A stretch of DNA of 64,000 nucleotides from Panorpa germanica (taxonomy: Eukaryota > Arthropoda > Insecta > Mecoptera > Panorpidae): positions 9,610,001 to 9,674,000 of the forward strand of contig OY783221.1 of the NCBI GenBank assembly GCA_963678705.1, in the 5' to 3' direction. The notes under the pieces are model-generated. The model was not told the origin of the DNA. It worked only from the letters and a program-made list of their open reading frames with translations, and did no database searches. A program made the translations under genes and the position numbers. This document shows, piece after piece, positions 51,690 to 63,249 of this stretch. Each line of letters starts with the position of its first letter. Positions within the stretch are counted from its first letter, which is position 1.

Positions 51690-52355
51690 TTTTTTATATT
51701 ATTCTACAACATATTAAGTTTATTGTGTTAAAATTTCAAATTAATTGAAGAAAAACTGTCGGAGATATAGAGTTTTAAGTCTTCACCTCTCTGGTCTGCT
51801 TTCGTGTTATTTTGAAATTTTTAAATGCTTTTCTCACACGTAGCTTTTTCAGAGTCGGTGCCCTCTCTAGCTCAAATTCTACTCGACCGATTCTTTTAAA
51901 ATTTTGCACACTCTTTCTTTACATAAATGCCGAGGTAACGCTGTCAAGTTTTTTTTAATTTTTTAATTTTAACGTATTTTAAAATAACAAAGTTTCTGAT
52001 TTTTTTCATGAAAAATCGGTATTTTGACTTTTAAGGGCTGTAAAAAATTGAAAAATCAATAAAATAAGAAAAACTCGACAGCGTTACCTGCAGAAACTTA
52101 TCAACTAAAGAAATCATTTCGGTTTTTCGATTTCAGAAAATCCAGTGATGAGTTATAAGTGGTACCGCAATGTTACCTTTTTTGTGACGTCTGCGGAGAT
52201 TCGCTGTCAATGCCTCATTTCTTGACATTTATTTATGAAAATTTCACAAATGTCATTTTATCATGTAGTTGATAGTATCATGTTATAGAAATAATTATAT
52301 ATTAACTGTGTCGTCAAAAAACATTATCGAAAATATGCTTCATTTTTATCGTATT
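51690..52355 (+). repeat. Dispersed repeat B, copy 2, with internal stem-loop
   Basis: This is the partner of 37855-38490. The stem arms are 51932-51951 (GAGGTAACGCTGTCAAGTTT) and 52071-52091 (AAACTCGACAGCGTTACCTG), paired better here than in copy 1. The shared peptide block NYILTVSSKNIIENML differs between copies by two synonymous changes, too few to argue for coding. Confidence 0.75.
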
Positions 52356-54631
52356 GACTTTACCTCCCCCATTAAGTCCGTCACTTTTATAACTAACAAC
52401 ATCGCCCGTTCACCTATGTATACTGTATCAATTACATTTAAAGTATTTCTCAAAGATTGTTCTTGAAACCAGTGCACGACCATCAAATTCCCTAATTTCA
52501 AAAACTTTACATAACCTCAAAAAATGCTTTAATGTTTCTAGCACGTAATCATATATTAGATAGTTTCCTATTCTCCCTAACTCATGATATAAAGTTTCCT
52601 TACAAAAATATTGACTAAAAGAGTTTGTTGATCAGATAGCACGAAAGTACGACAATACGACAGTATTCCTTGGCCATTGACTTTAAGCAACATGTTATAA
52701 ACTATTTACGAGATTGGGTCATAAACCTAACCAAGGTACAACCATCCAACCAAAACCATAAGCCAGAACGCGTAAACGACTGTCTCATCCCTTAGCTTCC
52801 TGTTGTTACCACCACCCTTACCACCATCTACCCTTACTGACTACCAAGAACCATCCCTATCAGTCCCCACGTAGCCAGCCGCATTGACTTCATTAAAGAT
52901 TGAAGACCAGCCAGTAATGTTCATTCCCCTCGTACTAAATGTACTAAACACAATGTGGCTTTAGAAATGTATATACTCATGTATAAAAAATAAACATTCA
53001 CTTCTTACATATATATATATATATATACCCATATATATAACATACAATTTTAGATAATTATTTTTTAATGTAAAAAAATTGTGACTCTTATATTTGATTA
53101 AAACATATTTCTTAACTTTTAAGTTACTGTATGCTCAAGTAAAGATTTGTATTGTATAATATTTATTTTCTCCTGTTAACTCTGAACACTCATTCACCAC
53201 CGCCACTGGATCTAATTTTGATATAAACATGAAGATTTCTTTATCAAATTAAAATATCGTGCAGTAAATGTAAGATCTATATATGCTAGGAATCAGAATC
53301 CAACCAACATCGTATAGTAAATAGTTTTAAAAAATTGTATTCAACAAAATTTTAACTGAATACAAATAGATATGCTCTAACCGTCCTTGAAAATATGCAA
53401 TGTGATATCGAGTAAGTGTTATCACGCAAAAGGGTAAATTTACTTTTTAAAAAGCAGTAAAATAGGTCAAAGAACGTTGTATATTAAATACAATTTTATT
53501 TAAAGTACACGCAAATGTGTTTAGCGGGGTCTTACATTGTTTAGTTAGTGAATCCCACTTCTAACACTTGTATTCATTTACTGCTTTGATGAGGAAAGAA
53601 CTCTTATATAGAAATTTTAAAATTCTGTTATATAGAAACTATTCAAACTGGATGCAAACTATTGCATACCGTAGAATATCGCCTCTGGTGCTACATAAAG
53701 AAGAGCGTTATTCGAAAAATATTGAAACAAGTGCTGGTGTGTACAATTCTGGTTATTCCTCTTTTTCCATTATATAGAATTCACGGTGTTAATATTATTC
53801 ATTATTATGAACCGATAACAAATATTAACATTTAATAAACTTGAGACTAATAAAAACAAGCAATTATATCATAATTTGCGTGACTCGGTGTAGACTTCGA
53901 GGATTATTGTGTATTATTGCGTGTGCAAATACATTGTGAATTATAATTATACATATGCAATTTATTATATGTTTATGTTATATAGAAGAGAACATACATA
54001 ACATAGGCAATTTAGTATACCAGAATAATTAAGTGTAATAATTGCTTCATATAGAATAGAATACAATAATATCAAACGTCTGTCATGTATCAGGAGTTGG
54101 CAACATTTTATTAAATCGGACTTTGTTATGCTTTAGGGTTATCTATGTTAGTATCTATAATTCGTACTCATGGAAATGATTATTTTCAATCATTTAGAAT
54201 TTTACTATGTTAAAATTATTTATTGCTTTAATTTTTATAATTCCGGTATGTTTTTTAAAAAATAGTTTTTGAATGGTTCAAAATCTATTATTTTTACTAG
54301 TTACTTTTATTTATTTTAGTTGAGAAACCTTAAAATTACTTTTTTGTTTGCGAAAGTAAAGAAATAGAAATAATTATTTTACAATTAATTTATTACATTA
54401 TAATTTGAGAAGGTTTTTATTTTTCGTTAAGATTCTATCTTTTTGTCGAAACAATAACAAATGTCAAACTACGCGTGGGAAATGAGCGAGTGCTAGATAA
54501 TTTTACCGCTTACCTATGCATTAAAGCTTTATAAAACCTTGTAGAAAACTGAGAGATCCATTTTGTATGCTAAGCTAAAATAACGTGACCTGCAATTTAA
54601 ATATTGCACAGTAAGACAATTTTCTTCCTTA
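52356..54631. other. Non-coding stretch with one C-rich island
   Basis: No gene is called. At 52790-52890 a C-rich island (CCACCACCCTTACCACCATC) has a minus frame open for about 50 codons apart from one stop. No splice sites or motif support an exon. A (TA)n run lies at about 53011-53028. The 69-codon frame at 53568-53777 has no motif. Confidence 0.4.
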
Positions 54632-54882
54632 CTCAAGCTCCATTTTTAGTTTTAATTTAAAGTTTTAACCTTATATGTAAGTTTGAACTTGTGGAATCAT
54701 GCGTCATGCATCAGTAATATACTCGTACATTATTATATAATAATTACTACCTTTATTTAATATAAATTATTGCTATTAAAGTTAATTTTATTTGCTTATA
54801 TATCACAAGCTGGAATTTACTTTTTAGGTTAAAACCTTAATTTAACACTAAAACTCAGTGAGTGCAAATGGGATTTTAGTTC
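54632..54882. mobile_element. Foldback element, about 250 bp
   Basis: The left part (CTCCATTTTTAGTTTTAATT then TAAAGTTTTAACC) is the diverged reverse complement of the right part (GGTTAAAACCTTAATTTAAC then ACTAAAACTCAGTGAG). The centre holds GGAATCATGCGTCATGCATC. Part of the left arm plus centre recurs in reverse orientation at 6100-6195. This looks like an old MITE family. Confidence 0.55.
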
Positions 54883-55461
54883 CTTCTGTAGCTGATATGT
54901 CTTCAGTAAAACACAAAGCGTTGTTCTTTAACATAAAAGAAAATGGTACATTCTAATGTTGGCAATCCCTGCGCTATGATACTATAGCCGTACTTTCTAG
55001 GTTGCAACGTTTGATGTTGTTTTATGTTTTGATATGTTATTAAACTGCACCATATGTTAATAAATGTCTGGCAACATCTTGCTCATCTCGTCTAATGAAA
55101 TATTATGAATTTATTATTAATTAAATAGTCGTATGAAATGGTATACGACACTACATCTATAATATCGTACCTCTAGACATTTTCAAGAACTAAATTAATC
55201 CAATATGCGTTTATTAACAAAATAAATTGCTGTCATAGCTAAATTGCTTCTATATAATCATCTAATCTTTCAACTGGCATTTTAATTCTATCTTGCTTCC
55301 TTTTCTATTATTAATAAATCTGTATGTTTTTATTCACTTACTCGTATTGGTGTTAAACATTTCATATAGAAATTTATTACACATTTAGTTTAGTGGAACA
55401 CATATCAAAGTGTAAGTAATTAATTGAAGTTTGTTATTTTAAATAATTATTATTTATATAA
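54883..55461. other. AT-rich non-coding stretch
   Basis: No gene or repeat recognised. Confidence 0.45.
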
Positions 55462-55530
55462 AAAATATATATATATAATATACATTTACGTGTAGTAAAT
55501 ATATATATATATAATATACATTTACGTGTA
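55462..55530 (+). repeat. Tandem duplication with TA core
   Basis: A unit of about 34-35 bp, (TA)n followed by ATACATTTACGTGTA, is present twice in direct succession. Confidence 0.85.
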
Positions 55531-56807
55531 TTTTATGTTTTGTAAATATATTACTAAATACACTACATTTTGTGACCTAATTTATTGCTATTACATCTAT
55601 TTTATGCAAACATACTCGTATATATTAATTATATATTGTAATATTGTTTTTTTTTTGTGGTTGCTCTGAGTTTATATAGCAAAAAAGTACTTTATAGCGA
55701 CCGAATGAAATATATAACATCTTAGATATTTATTAGATATCTTATTCCTTTGCTGAAAGAGAATTACGTGACAAACTTCATAGCATACATGATGTATAAA
55801 TTACTATGTTTACATACTACCTATATATAATTGCGAATACGCTCAGGAACAAAAATTGTTCCGATTAAAAATCTTTGGTATGTATTAATATAAATGCAAA
55901 TAATAAAAAGTATATTGGTACTCCTGTAAATAGCAAAGAATTAGAATATATCTTTAGGTTTTAAAGAACTATTTTTGAATTTTAAGAAATTCCTAAATAG
56001 TATATATGCAGTATATTATAAAATACACAATCCACATCACAGTTATGAAAACAGATGTAAAAAACCGATGTGTTTTTAAAAATACATAACCTTGAAGACC
56101 TATAGAAACGCTATTTTAAAGTAAGCTTCAAAAATTTGTCTAAATTGAAGGTAGGACGTCAAATAGGCCTTTAATAGCGACTCTACCCAAAAATCGTCGT
56201 AACCAAGGAATAGAATAACAAACGAAATGTGAATGTAGATATTCTAATGATGCGCTAAATTTCGACTCGGGTAGCTTATAAATCAAATTTTTCGTCAATT
56301 GCGACGAAAACGTTTTATTAGCACTGCATTTTAATAAGATATGACCTAAGTTGTATATATTTGAAATATTCCATCATTTTTTAAGATTTTCATACTGAAT
56401 GAATTTCTTTTTTTGAATAGCACTTTAGATAACGATTTCTGATCAAGTAAATGAGCATATTACTAGATTATTTATCTCTAAATCTATATTACTACTTACT
56501 TTCTCTGGATAATTATATTTTTTAATAAATTAACAGCGATTAACATTAAATGAAACGGAACAAATCAAGGTAATTAATTTTTTTTGTAGATTCTTTTTTT
56601 ATTTTCTAAATTATACACGAAAGTATCTCCATCTCGCATAAATAATTTATGCGTTTAAAATTAAAACGACTGGGTAATTTAATTAAACGGTGCTTTTAAC
56701 CGGTCCACATTTTTCATAACATTTTTTTTTAAACACATGTCACCACTGGTAAAATACTTAAATAAAAAATGCGCATAAATTTATGTAATTTTAAAAATTT
56801 GCTACGC

Positions 56808-56842
<35 letters not shown>

Positions 56843-58071
56843 GTTATATATATTTTCAACAAAGGGTTGGTGATTCTTGGTTTGAACCCATCTGTCACTA
56901 CCGCGTACTCATAGTTCGTTATCCTGTGGTCCAGCCTAGACACCCCCTGGGATGAATGGGGAGGAGGGATGTTTAATATATCACAACAATAAAATATTAT
57001 ATTTATTTATTACATGTTTTGTATTAAATTATAATAATAAATTATTTTCTGTTGTTGATTGTAGTGGTGCCTTGACTAGAATACAGTTGCACATGTGATA
57101 CCAATTTTAATGAATAAAATGCGTAGCTGTAACGAATTGAACATAATTGCAATGACACCATCGTATAGTAGCTGGGTTAAATGACTTAACAATCTTGACT
57201 ACAATGATGTTTTAAATTAAAATATTTCTAAATAATTAAATCATTTAATAATGTACGTATAAACTACAAACAAAATTCTTTATTCAGTATTCTATGGTTC
57301 GGCACCGATCCAATTAAACCATTTTTTTTAAATTCTTTTAAAACAAATTCTTACCTTAGGACAAATGGACAAAAATATGGTGTTTAATAAAATAAATATG
57401 CACTTGAATGAAATATTGTGCTCTATGTTTTTCTTTAAGCCCCGCACTTCCTCAGTAACCTGAGGCCGTGATGTCGAACGTGATGGATTAAAAGAGGATA
57501 CTGTATAGCTGTATAAGCTACATACTTTTTATCATTGAGCAATCCACCCAAAAGTAGGTTCTTTGCCCTATTTTACGTTAAGTTTAAGAATGAGCCAGGG
57601 TAACAGGTTATGGGCCAAGGGAATATATTAAGTTCTATCTTAAGGTGAAACATTACTTCATGGTTATATAGTTAGATATAGATGGCGACAGTGTACTAAA
57701 ATGACAATCGATTTACAAATTTGTACTAGTTTCATTGTTTTCAAATATAAAAACGTTAATAACTTTGCACACGATTGAGCTATTTAACCCATATAAACTT
57801 TAGGAGTCAGATAAATGTTTAAGCTTTGTTTATAAATAGATCATTAATTAGCATATCAATTATTTAGAAACATACAGCGTGTTGAAAATCAAATATCTAT
57901 TTTCTGGTAATTTTGGCGTTGACACATTTTGTCTCTGTTTGTTCAAAGTCTATCCTTTTGCGATAAAGACAAAGTTATTGTTTTAAGAAATTTGTGACTC
58001 TAATGTGCGGCTGTCTTTATTTTCTAAGTAAGAAACAAGAACTGCTTATCCCCAGGTAGTAAATGAATCTT
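55531..58071. other. AT-rich non-coding stretch with a TA tract
   Basis: No gene recognised. A (TA)n tract lies at about 56810-56845. It is followed by a GC-richer patch to about 56970 containing GGTTTGAACCC, which resembles an RNA polymerase III B box but has no matching A box upstream. Another GC-richer patch is at 57440-57640. Confidence 0.4.
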
Positions 58072-58218
58072 TAAATTAGCTCGTACCAAGCTAACAAGTT
58101 TGAAACTGCTCTCCGTCACAATTTTCTATACGAAGAGTAGAAAATAAACCTTGGAATTAACTTGTAACAAGGTTAAAACCTTTACTGTAAGATAATTATC
58201 TACCTAAGTAAGTTTAGA
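58072..58218 (+). repeat. Two approximately 80-bp units related to 46.3 kb
   Basis: Unit 1 contains GCTCGTACCAAGCTAACAAG and ACAATTTTCTATACGAAGAG. Unit 2 contains GAATTAACTTGTAACAAGGT and AAGATAATTATCTACCTAAG. Both align in order with the two units at 46333-46490. Confidence 0.5.
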
Positions 58219-59085
58219 AATGAATTGTAACATTTCCAATTCAATACTCTCTGGCGACAACTCAAATTCTATTTCTTAAAGTGATTATATTCGCTTTCAA
58301 CGACGCATTTAGAAATTTCTGAAAGAAAAGATACGGTATAACTACAAAACAATCCTTTCTACAACCTGTAGATCTTTAAGAAATAATAAACTAACATATT
58401 ATGGATTCAATGTAAGTCAATATTACATGATATTGTGAGTAACAAAGATAGCAATATACATTAAAACGAGAGAGATAGATACAACATGGTAAGATTGTTC
58501 TACACGAACAGGTTGTTATACATAATTGAATTTATATTCATTGTATGCTGATAACGCACGTATTATGTGAATACATTATACGAAATCAGTGTTTATAATA
58601 AATACAGTACAGTGAATCTCTGATGCAACGTAGATCGATATGGCAAACAGTGTTGCCATCTGTAATACAATATAACAACTATATATATAGTAGTTATACT
58701 ATGATGTAGAACGCGCCAAAACAAGCAATTAATTTCGTTATAAGCAAAATTATCTATGCAGGTGGGCTCTATTATATATGCATTAAAAATTTTGCAGTGT
58801 GTGATCGTTATTATGAATTAGTATCATTTATTAATTACTACATATATAATCAAAAAGATGGCTTTAGTTTGGCATAAAATGTATTCTATAGTAAACATTT
58901 AATTTAATTTAAATATTAGCGCCTTAAATAATTTCATTGCAGTATTATCGGTTCATAATAGACATAATAGGAATTAAATTAAAAAAAAAAAAGAATTGCA
59001 GCAAATACATAAATAATAAGACATTAATATTTAAACGAATAAATACCTGACTGTCGTATCCCATAGATTATGGTGGTAAGCTTAC
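58219..59085. other. AT-rich non-coding stretch
   Basis: No gene recognised. It lies directly downstream, on the minus strand, of the candidate 142-nt exon and would be intronic. Confidence 0.45.
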
Positions 59086-59227
59086 CATGAACGACATATT
59101 GTATGCAATTAAAAAATCCATATAAGTTTCTTTTGTTCAGAATAAATAATAATGGTCTAAGTCGAGCTCTACATTTAAATATGGTCGTCCAGTATGGCAG
59201 AATGGTAGAATGATATTCTGAACTTAC
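59086..59227 (-). other. Possible 142-nt cassette or recursive-splicing exon
   Basis: On the minus strand it is bounded by TTTCAG (59228-59230) and a GTAAG donor (59081-59085, in the context CATGGTAAGC). One frame is open through all 47 codons and would read VSSEYHSTILPYWTTIFKCR and onward, ending near IQYVVH. An open frame of this length is mildly unlikely by chance in AT-rich DNA. The open frame also runs upstream through the pyrimidine tract, so openness alone proves little. I do not recognise the peptide. It is either a small coding exon or the decoy exon of ratchet site 1. Confidence 0.35.
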
Positions 59228-59258
59228 CTGAAACAAAGAAAAACAAAGAAAGTTAATA
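59222..59258 (-). promoter_or_regulatory. Candidate recursive (ratchet) splice site 1
   Basis: Read on the minus strand: a branch-point-like TATTAAC (59252-59258), then CTTTCTTTGTTTTTCTTTG and TTTCAG (CAG at 59228-59230). Directly against it is GTAAGT (59222-59227). Acceptor, tract, branch point and donor are all close to consensus and no bases lie between them. It is the first of three such same-strand sites in the window. Confidence 0.55.
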
Positions 59259-59439
59259 CCAAGTTGGAAATAGTGATCATAGTAGTACATATACTCGTAC
59301 TGCATGTAAAATGAACTTAACATGGAAATGTTGCAGCAGTTGTATTTATCGGTGAAAAAAATGAATACCAGGTGTAGGTCTATTGCCTCAAGGTTACTTA
59401 AATGAGGTAGGACATTAATTAAATGTGTATTTAATGAAG

Positions 59440-59682
59440 ATGATGTGACAAGAAGAACAGATTGGAAGAGATCCAACAAACTAAACAAGCAAAAGAAGAA
59501 GAGGATAATAAAGAAGCATGTAAAGAAAAGAGTTGAGCAGAGAAAAAGGTAAGGAAAAGTAAACGAAAAATAGGAGGGCAAGTATTAAATAAAAGAGAAA
59601 GGAAAGAGTGTTAAAAAAATAGAGACAGAAAGAAGTGTACGTTAGAAGAAGAGGAAGAGATGAAACACTGGGATAAAGCATT
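59440..59682 (+). pseudogene. Purine-rich tract, possible decayed coding relic
   Basis: The plus strand is A/G-rich and one frame reads NRLEEIQQTKQAKEEEDNKE before a stop, a charged coiled-coil-like segment. The bias resembles the LINE relics at 9.5, 11 and 19.4 kb. The minus-strand hydrophobic frames (the long one at 59024-59581 and 59481-59681) are at least partly shadows of this tract. There is no catalytic motif. Confidence 0.35.
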
Positions 59683-59766
59683 AATGCTTGACGGAAACTG
59701 TTCTAGTTTCTGATTCAATCCCCGGATTTGAGTTGCATTTTCTAAGTTTGATTGTAATTAAGTTAC

Positions 59767-59882
<116 letters not shown>

Positions 59883-60018
59883 GTTTTTGTTGTATCGTGG
59901 TCTTACACCATCTCAGTTAAGTACTCATACATGTTGAAGTGTATTGAAATAATTTTCTATAGTTCAAATTACGAGAGCTCGTAGGCGACTCTACTTAAAA
60001 CAAGTTGTGGGGTATAAA

Positions 60019-60155
60019 CTGCCGAAATAACTAAAAAGCACTGACTCACTTATTTTTCTATAATGTATATAGAAACGAATAAGATAAAATTCATTATAAA
60101 TTCACCTCTTTTACGTATAAGTCACCGTCGAACTATCGTGATTTGGACTATACTT
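60019..60155 (+). repeat. Inverted repeat D, left copy
   Basis: CTGCCGAAATAACTAAAAAG and the following roughly 135 bases match the reverse complement of 63846-64000, with some mismatches. Shared blocks include CGAATAAGA(T/C)AAAA, TATAAGTCACCG and GATTTGGACTAT-like text. The pair spans about 4 kb and could be long terminal inverted repeats of a larger element or two independent insertions. Confidence 0.65.
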
Positions 60156-61553
60156 CACATATCAAGATAACACATTTTTATATTCTCATAGTTATTATCT
60201 AGTATGTGTAACAATAATTCACTCTTTCCAATAAACAAGTTCATTATATAAATTATTACGGTCATTTTTCTTTTTTAATTTACTAATTCATTCTAAATTA
60301 TTCATTTACTTTTGCATCAACAGGTTATGGGTCCAGTTACATTTTACTTTTGCATCAATAATATATCTATCTCGTTTGCTCTTCTTGCTATTACGTAAGG
60401 GTACATCAGAATTTCTCGCTCACTCATTGACAGATGCTAATCAAAAAAATGTCTATCTTAAAACAAAATGTCACAGGGCTTCTACGACAAAGACAGAACT
60501 AAGTGCCCCAAATGTTACATTATCAAAAAATATAAAAACCAAAGATAAAGTTACAAATACCAATATTCTTTCCCTAACAGTAGTCAGAAACAAAACAGTC
60601 TTCATAAATATTTTATGATAATTATAAATTTATTGCAATGATAATTTTATAGCGCTGGTATAATGATAAATAAGGGGCAAGAAACAACAAAGAAACATCA
60701 CCACGACACGTAAGAGTCATAATTTCGTTTTATTTACATGAAAACAATAAAAATTAGTCACAATATCTATTTAAATACATATATAATACATATCGCGTAT
60801 CGTATAACGGTATCTACTGTTTGATATCACATAAAATACATATAAATATTTGTATAGGTCTTTTTGTGGCACCGAAATGTCTGTTGCGTGCAGTGCAGGT
60901 ATACAGGTATAACTACAGGTACAGTATAGAAGCTAATAAACCATGTGCGTGTGCGCCTGTGCCTATGCAATCGGTTAGTGTATGTAGAATACATGGAAAA
61001 TGAAAGAAAATTCTCCAATGGGTTTGTTGACGGTATTGATGTATAAACAATACCGTGATTAGATAATTGTACGTATGTAGAAATCGAAGCAGCAATCGTA
61101 TATGCATTTGTACTGTCTAAATATTCCGTTTTATGCAGTTCATGTTTCCGTTCATGACGTCTGCTATCACTTCATTAGTAAGACATCTTCAAATATTGAG
61201 TTTACAAATAATGAATTCAATCATATTCGAATTTCAATCAGCGGTATTCTACAAGCTGTGAGATATGTGAGTATTGAATCAGATACACAGAACAATTTTA
61301 CATGTAAATTGGAGATGTCTCACTAATGAACGGAACAAACGAAAAAACGTTTCATCTTAGAAAATCAAGCATATAACGCGAGTGTTTTATTTAAAGAAGA
61401 AAAATTTAAGATTCTAGATTAAGATCAATACCAACTGAAGATAACCACGTGTGCAATTAATTCATGATTCATTATTGTTAAGACCTATTGCACTTTCCTT
61501 AACTACAAACATGGCCTTATACAAATTTGGCAACGCGAAACTTCAAATTATGG
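60156..61553. other. Non-coding stretch
   Basis: No gene recognised between the left arm of the inverted pair and the MITE at 61.55 kb. Small frames on both strands at 60.8-61.1 kb overlap and have no motif. No transposase motif was found. Confidence 0.4.
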
Positions 61554-61962
61554 CTATCTGCACACGGGTCGAATGATTGCAAACTAGTCGCACAACGAAA
61601 ACGAAAAACGAGCCATGTCGAGCCGTGATTCGTGACTCTATATAATTTTAAACAATAATAGGGGATTTTATTGTGTCGTATTGTGAGGTATTTGTATGTA
61701 TTTAAATACTTTTAAAAAGTATTTGTCCATATCTCTGCTCATGATGTTCACCATCAAAAGCATGCAACGTAGTTGCCTGCGACCAAGAAACACAGTCGCT
61801 CAAAACCAACTTCAAATCAGTTTAGATTCATTCGTGCCGTGTGCGTTCTCTCACTCGTATACACGTGCGTTCTCTCACTCACAAGACAGTTTTATTCTCA
61901 TTCGGTTCGGGCAGATTTGGGGCTCGCGTTTACAATCAGTCGACTCATGTGCGGACGGCCTA
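61554..61962. mobile_element. MITE family C, copy 2 (about 409 bp)
   Basis: It begins TATCTGCACACGGGTCGAAT and ends CGACTCATGTGCGGACGGCC, inverted termini like those at 43408-43812. Shared interior blocks include ACGAAAAACGAGCCATGTCG, ATCAAAAGCATGCAACGTA and GTTCTCTCACTCGTATA. The 97-101 codon plus frames at 61.7-62.07 kb lie inside it and overlap in two frames. I treat them as chance. Confidence 0.75.
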
Positions 61963-62095
61963 ATGCTCTTAGCGACTGGATCATATTTTTATCCGTCGTG
62001 ATCACATCGAATTATCTCACGTTTTGCACAAAATGCAAGAGAACACGTTGGCGATACCTAACCTAACTTTTATTATAAATGTTAATAGCAATACG

Positions 62096-62098
<3 letters not shown>

Positions 62099-62133
<35 letters not shown>
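62099..62133. repeat. (TA)n microsatellite, about 35 bp
   Basis: An uninterrupted TA run between ATACGCAA and TGGAAATA. Confidence 0.9.
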
Positions 62134-62135
<2 letters not shown>

Positions 62136-62720
62136 AAATATAGAATTCCAGTATAGAAATTAGAATAATTTAAACTATTACAAAATATATATTACTACTC
62201 ATTTTTTTTTCTATTTTTCTGTCTTACTGTCATCTTTAACAGATGAGTTAGGGGACTTGATGTATAGCGCTTTCTAGCGGCTAACCTCTTTAAGAGTTAG
62301 TGTCTGATTAATACTGGTGATGATATTTTTGTAAATAATAATGATATCAACACATACATATACAATTTCACATTAACCTTCATACATATATGAACATATT
62401 GATATGATGATACCTATAATCATTGGTAAGGTAAGTAGATGTACGACATACTCATAAAAACCTATACCACAATAAAGTAATGAATACTACACTACGGCTA
62501 CTATGAGTAGTACACACTGAATTTGATATGGCAATCATTTTTATTTTTATGGAACATACATGACCACCGTAATATGATAGAGGTTGAGTAGAAATATACT
62601 CAAAATAACCTAAACAAAACAGAAAAACAAACTGTGTATTACAGTCTATACAATGATGGTCTAGATCATTTTCACTTACTGTTTTAATTTTATGTTGTTT
62701 TTTTCTATATTGTTTTACGA
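62134..62720. other. AT-rich non-coding stretch
   Basis: No gene recognised. A diverged MITE family A terminus may be present at about 62663. Confidence 0.4.
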
Positions 62721-62759
62721 TGATTTCAACTAGTAGGTACTTTTATAATTTTTTTATAC

Positions 62760-63249
62760 TTCACGGGCTTCTTAGGACCACGGTCCTTTTTTCGCCCTTC
62801 TTGATTTATCCTATTAACACCCCACACATTTACATTTCATTTATTATTACACCTAAGCTTTTCAACCCGCTATATTCCATATCCTGTCTATCACTAAGCA
62901 CACTGGCCACCTCGGATATATTAGTAGATCCTCCATGCTCGTTGGCAACAACACTCCGCAGGCCTCCGTTTCTGTACATTGGAAGATCAAATGTTCTGGA
63001 TCTGCTACCCCTTCTCCACAATTGCTCATATCTTCTTCTACCAAGTGATTTCTTTTAAGATGTGCCAATGCCCCTGTATGGTCTACTCTCAGTCTCGAGA
63101 TAAGTGATAACACTCTTCTTGGACCTTGGGCTTTCCACCACCAACGACGTCCGCACACCGAAGACTGTAAACTAAAAAGTTTTCTTCCCTTCTCTGAATT
63201 ATTCCACACACCCTGCCACTTCTTTTTCATTTCATTTTTACTCTTTGCC
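62760..63249 (-). pseudogene. Non-LTR retrotransposon C-terminus and tail, second copy
   Basis: The minus frame from 63249 to about 62867 reads LLAKSKNEMKKKWQGVWNNS, then RVLSLISRLRVDHTGALAHL, CGEGVADPEHLIFQC and GVLLPTSMEDL to DRIWNIAG. ISRLR-x-x-HT followed by C-x-x-G...D-x-EH-x-x-x-x-C is the usual end of ORF2 in Jockey/R1-like elements. Compared with the 12.3-kb copy it lacks short blocks after TETEA, so it carries internal deletions. An upstream in-frame stop shows it is truncated. The 3' tail continues to about 62760 and matches the other copy at its start. The overlapping plus frame at 62720-63058 is a shadow. Confidence 0.75.

Noticed and set aside
56870-56970. tRNA gene or tRNA-derived SINE at GGTTTGAACCC
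   Set aside because: The B-box-like string has no A box at the proper distance. Upstream is a TA tract and no cloverleaf can be drawn.
59024-59581. 185-codon minus-strand gene
   Set aside because: The N-terminal part is a Phe/Leu-rich shadow of a purine-rich tract and the frame runs through a pyrimidine tract that looks like a splice acceptor. Only the 142-nt segment after the acceptor is kept as an exon candidate.
61696-62066. 97-101 codon plus-strand genes
   Set aside because: They overlap each other in two frames inside MITE family C and have no domain.
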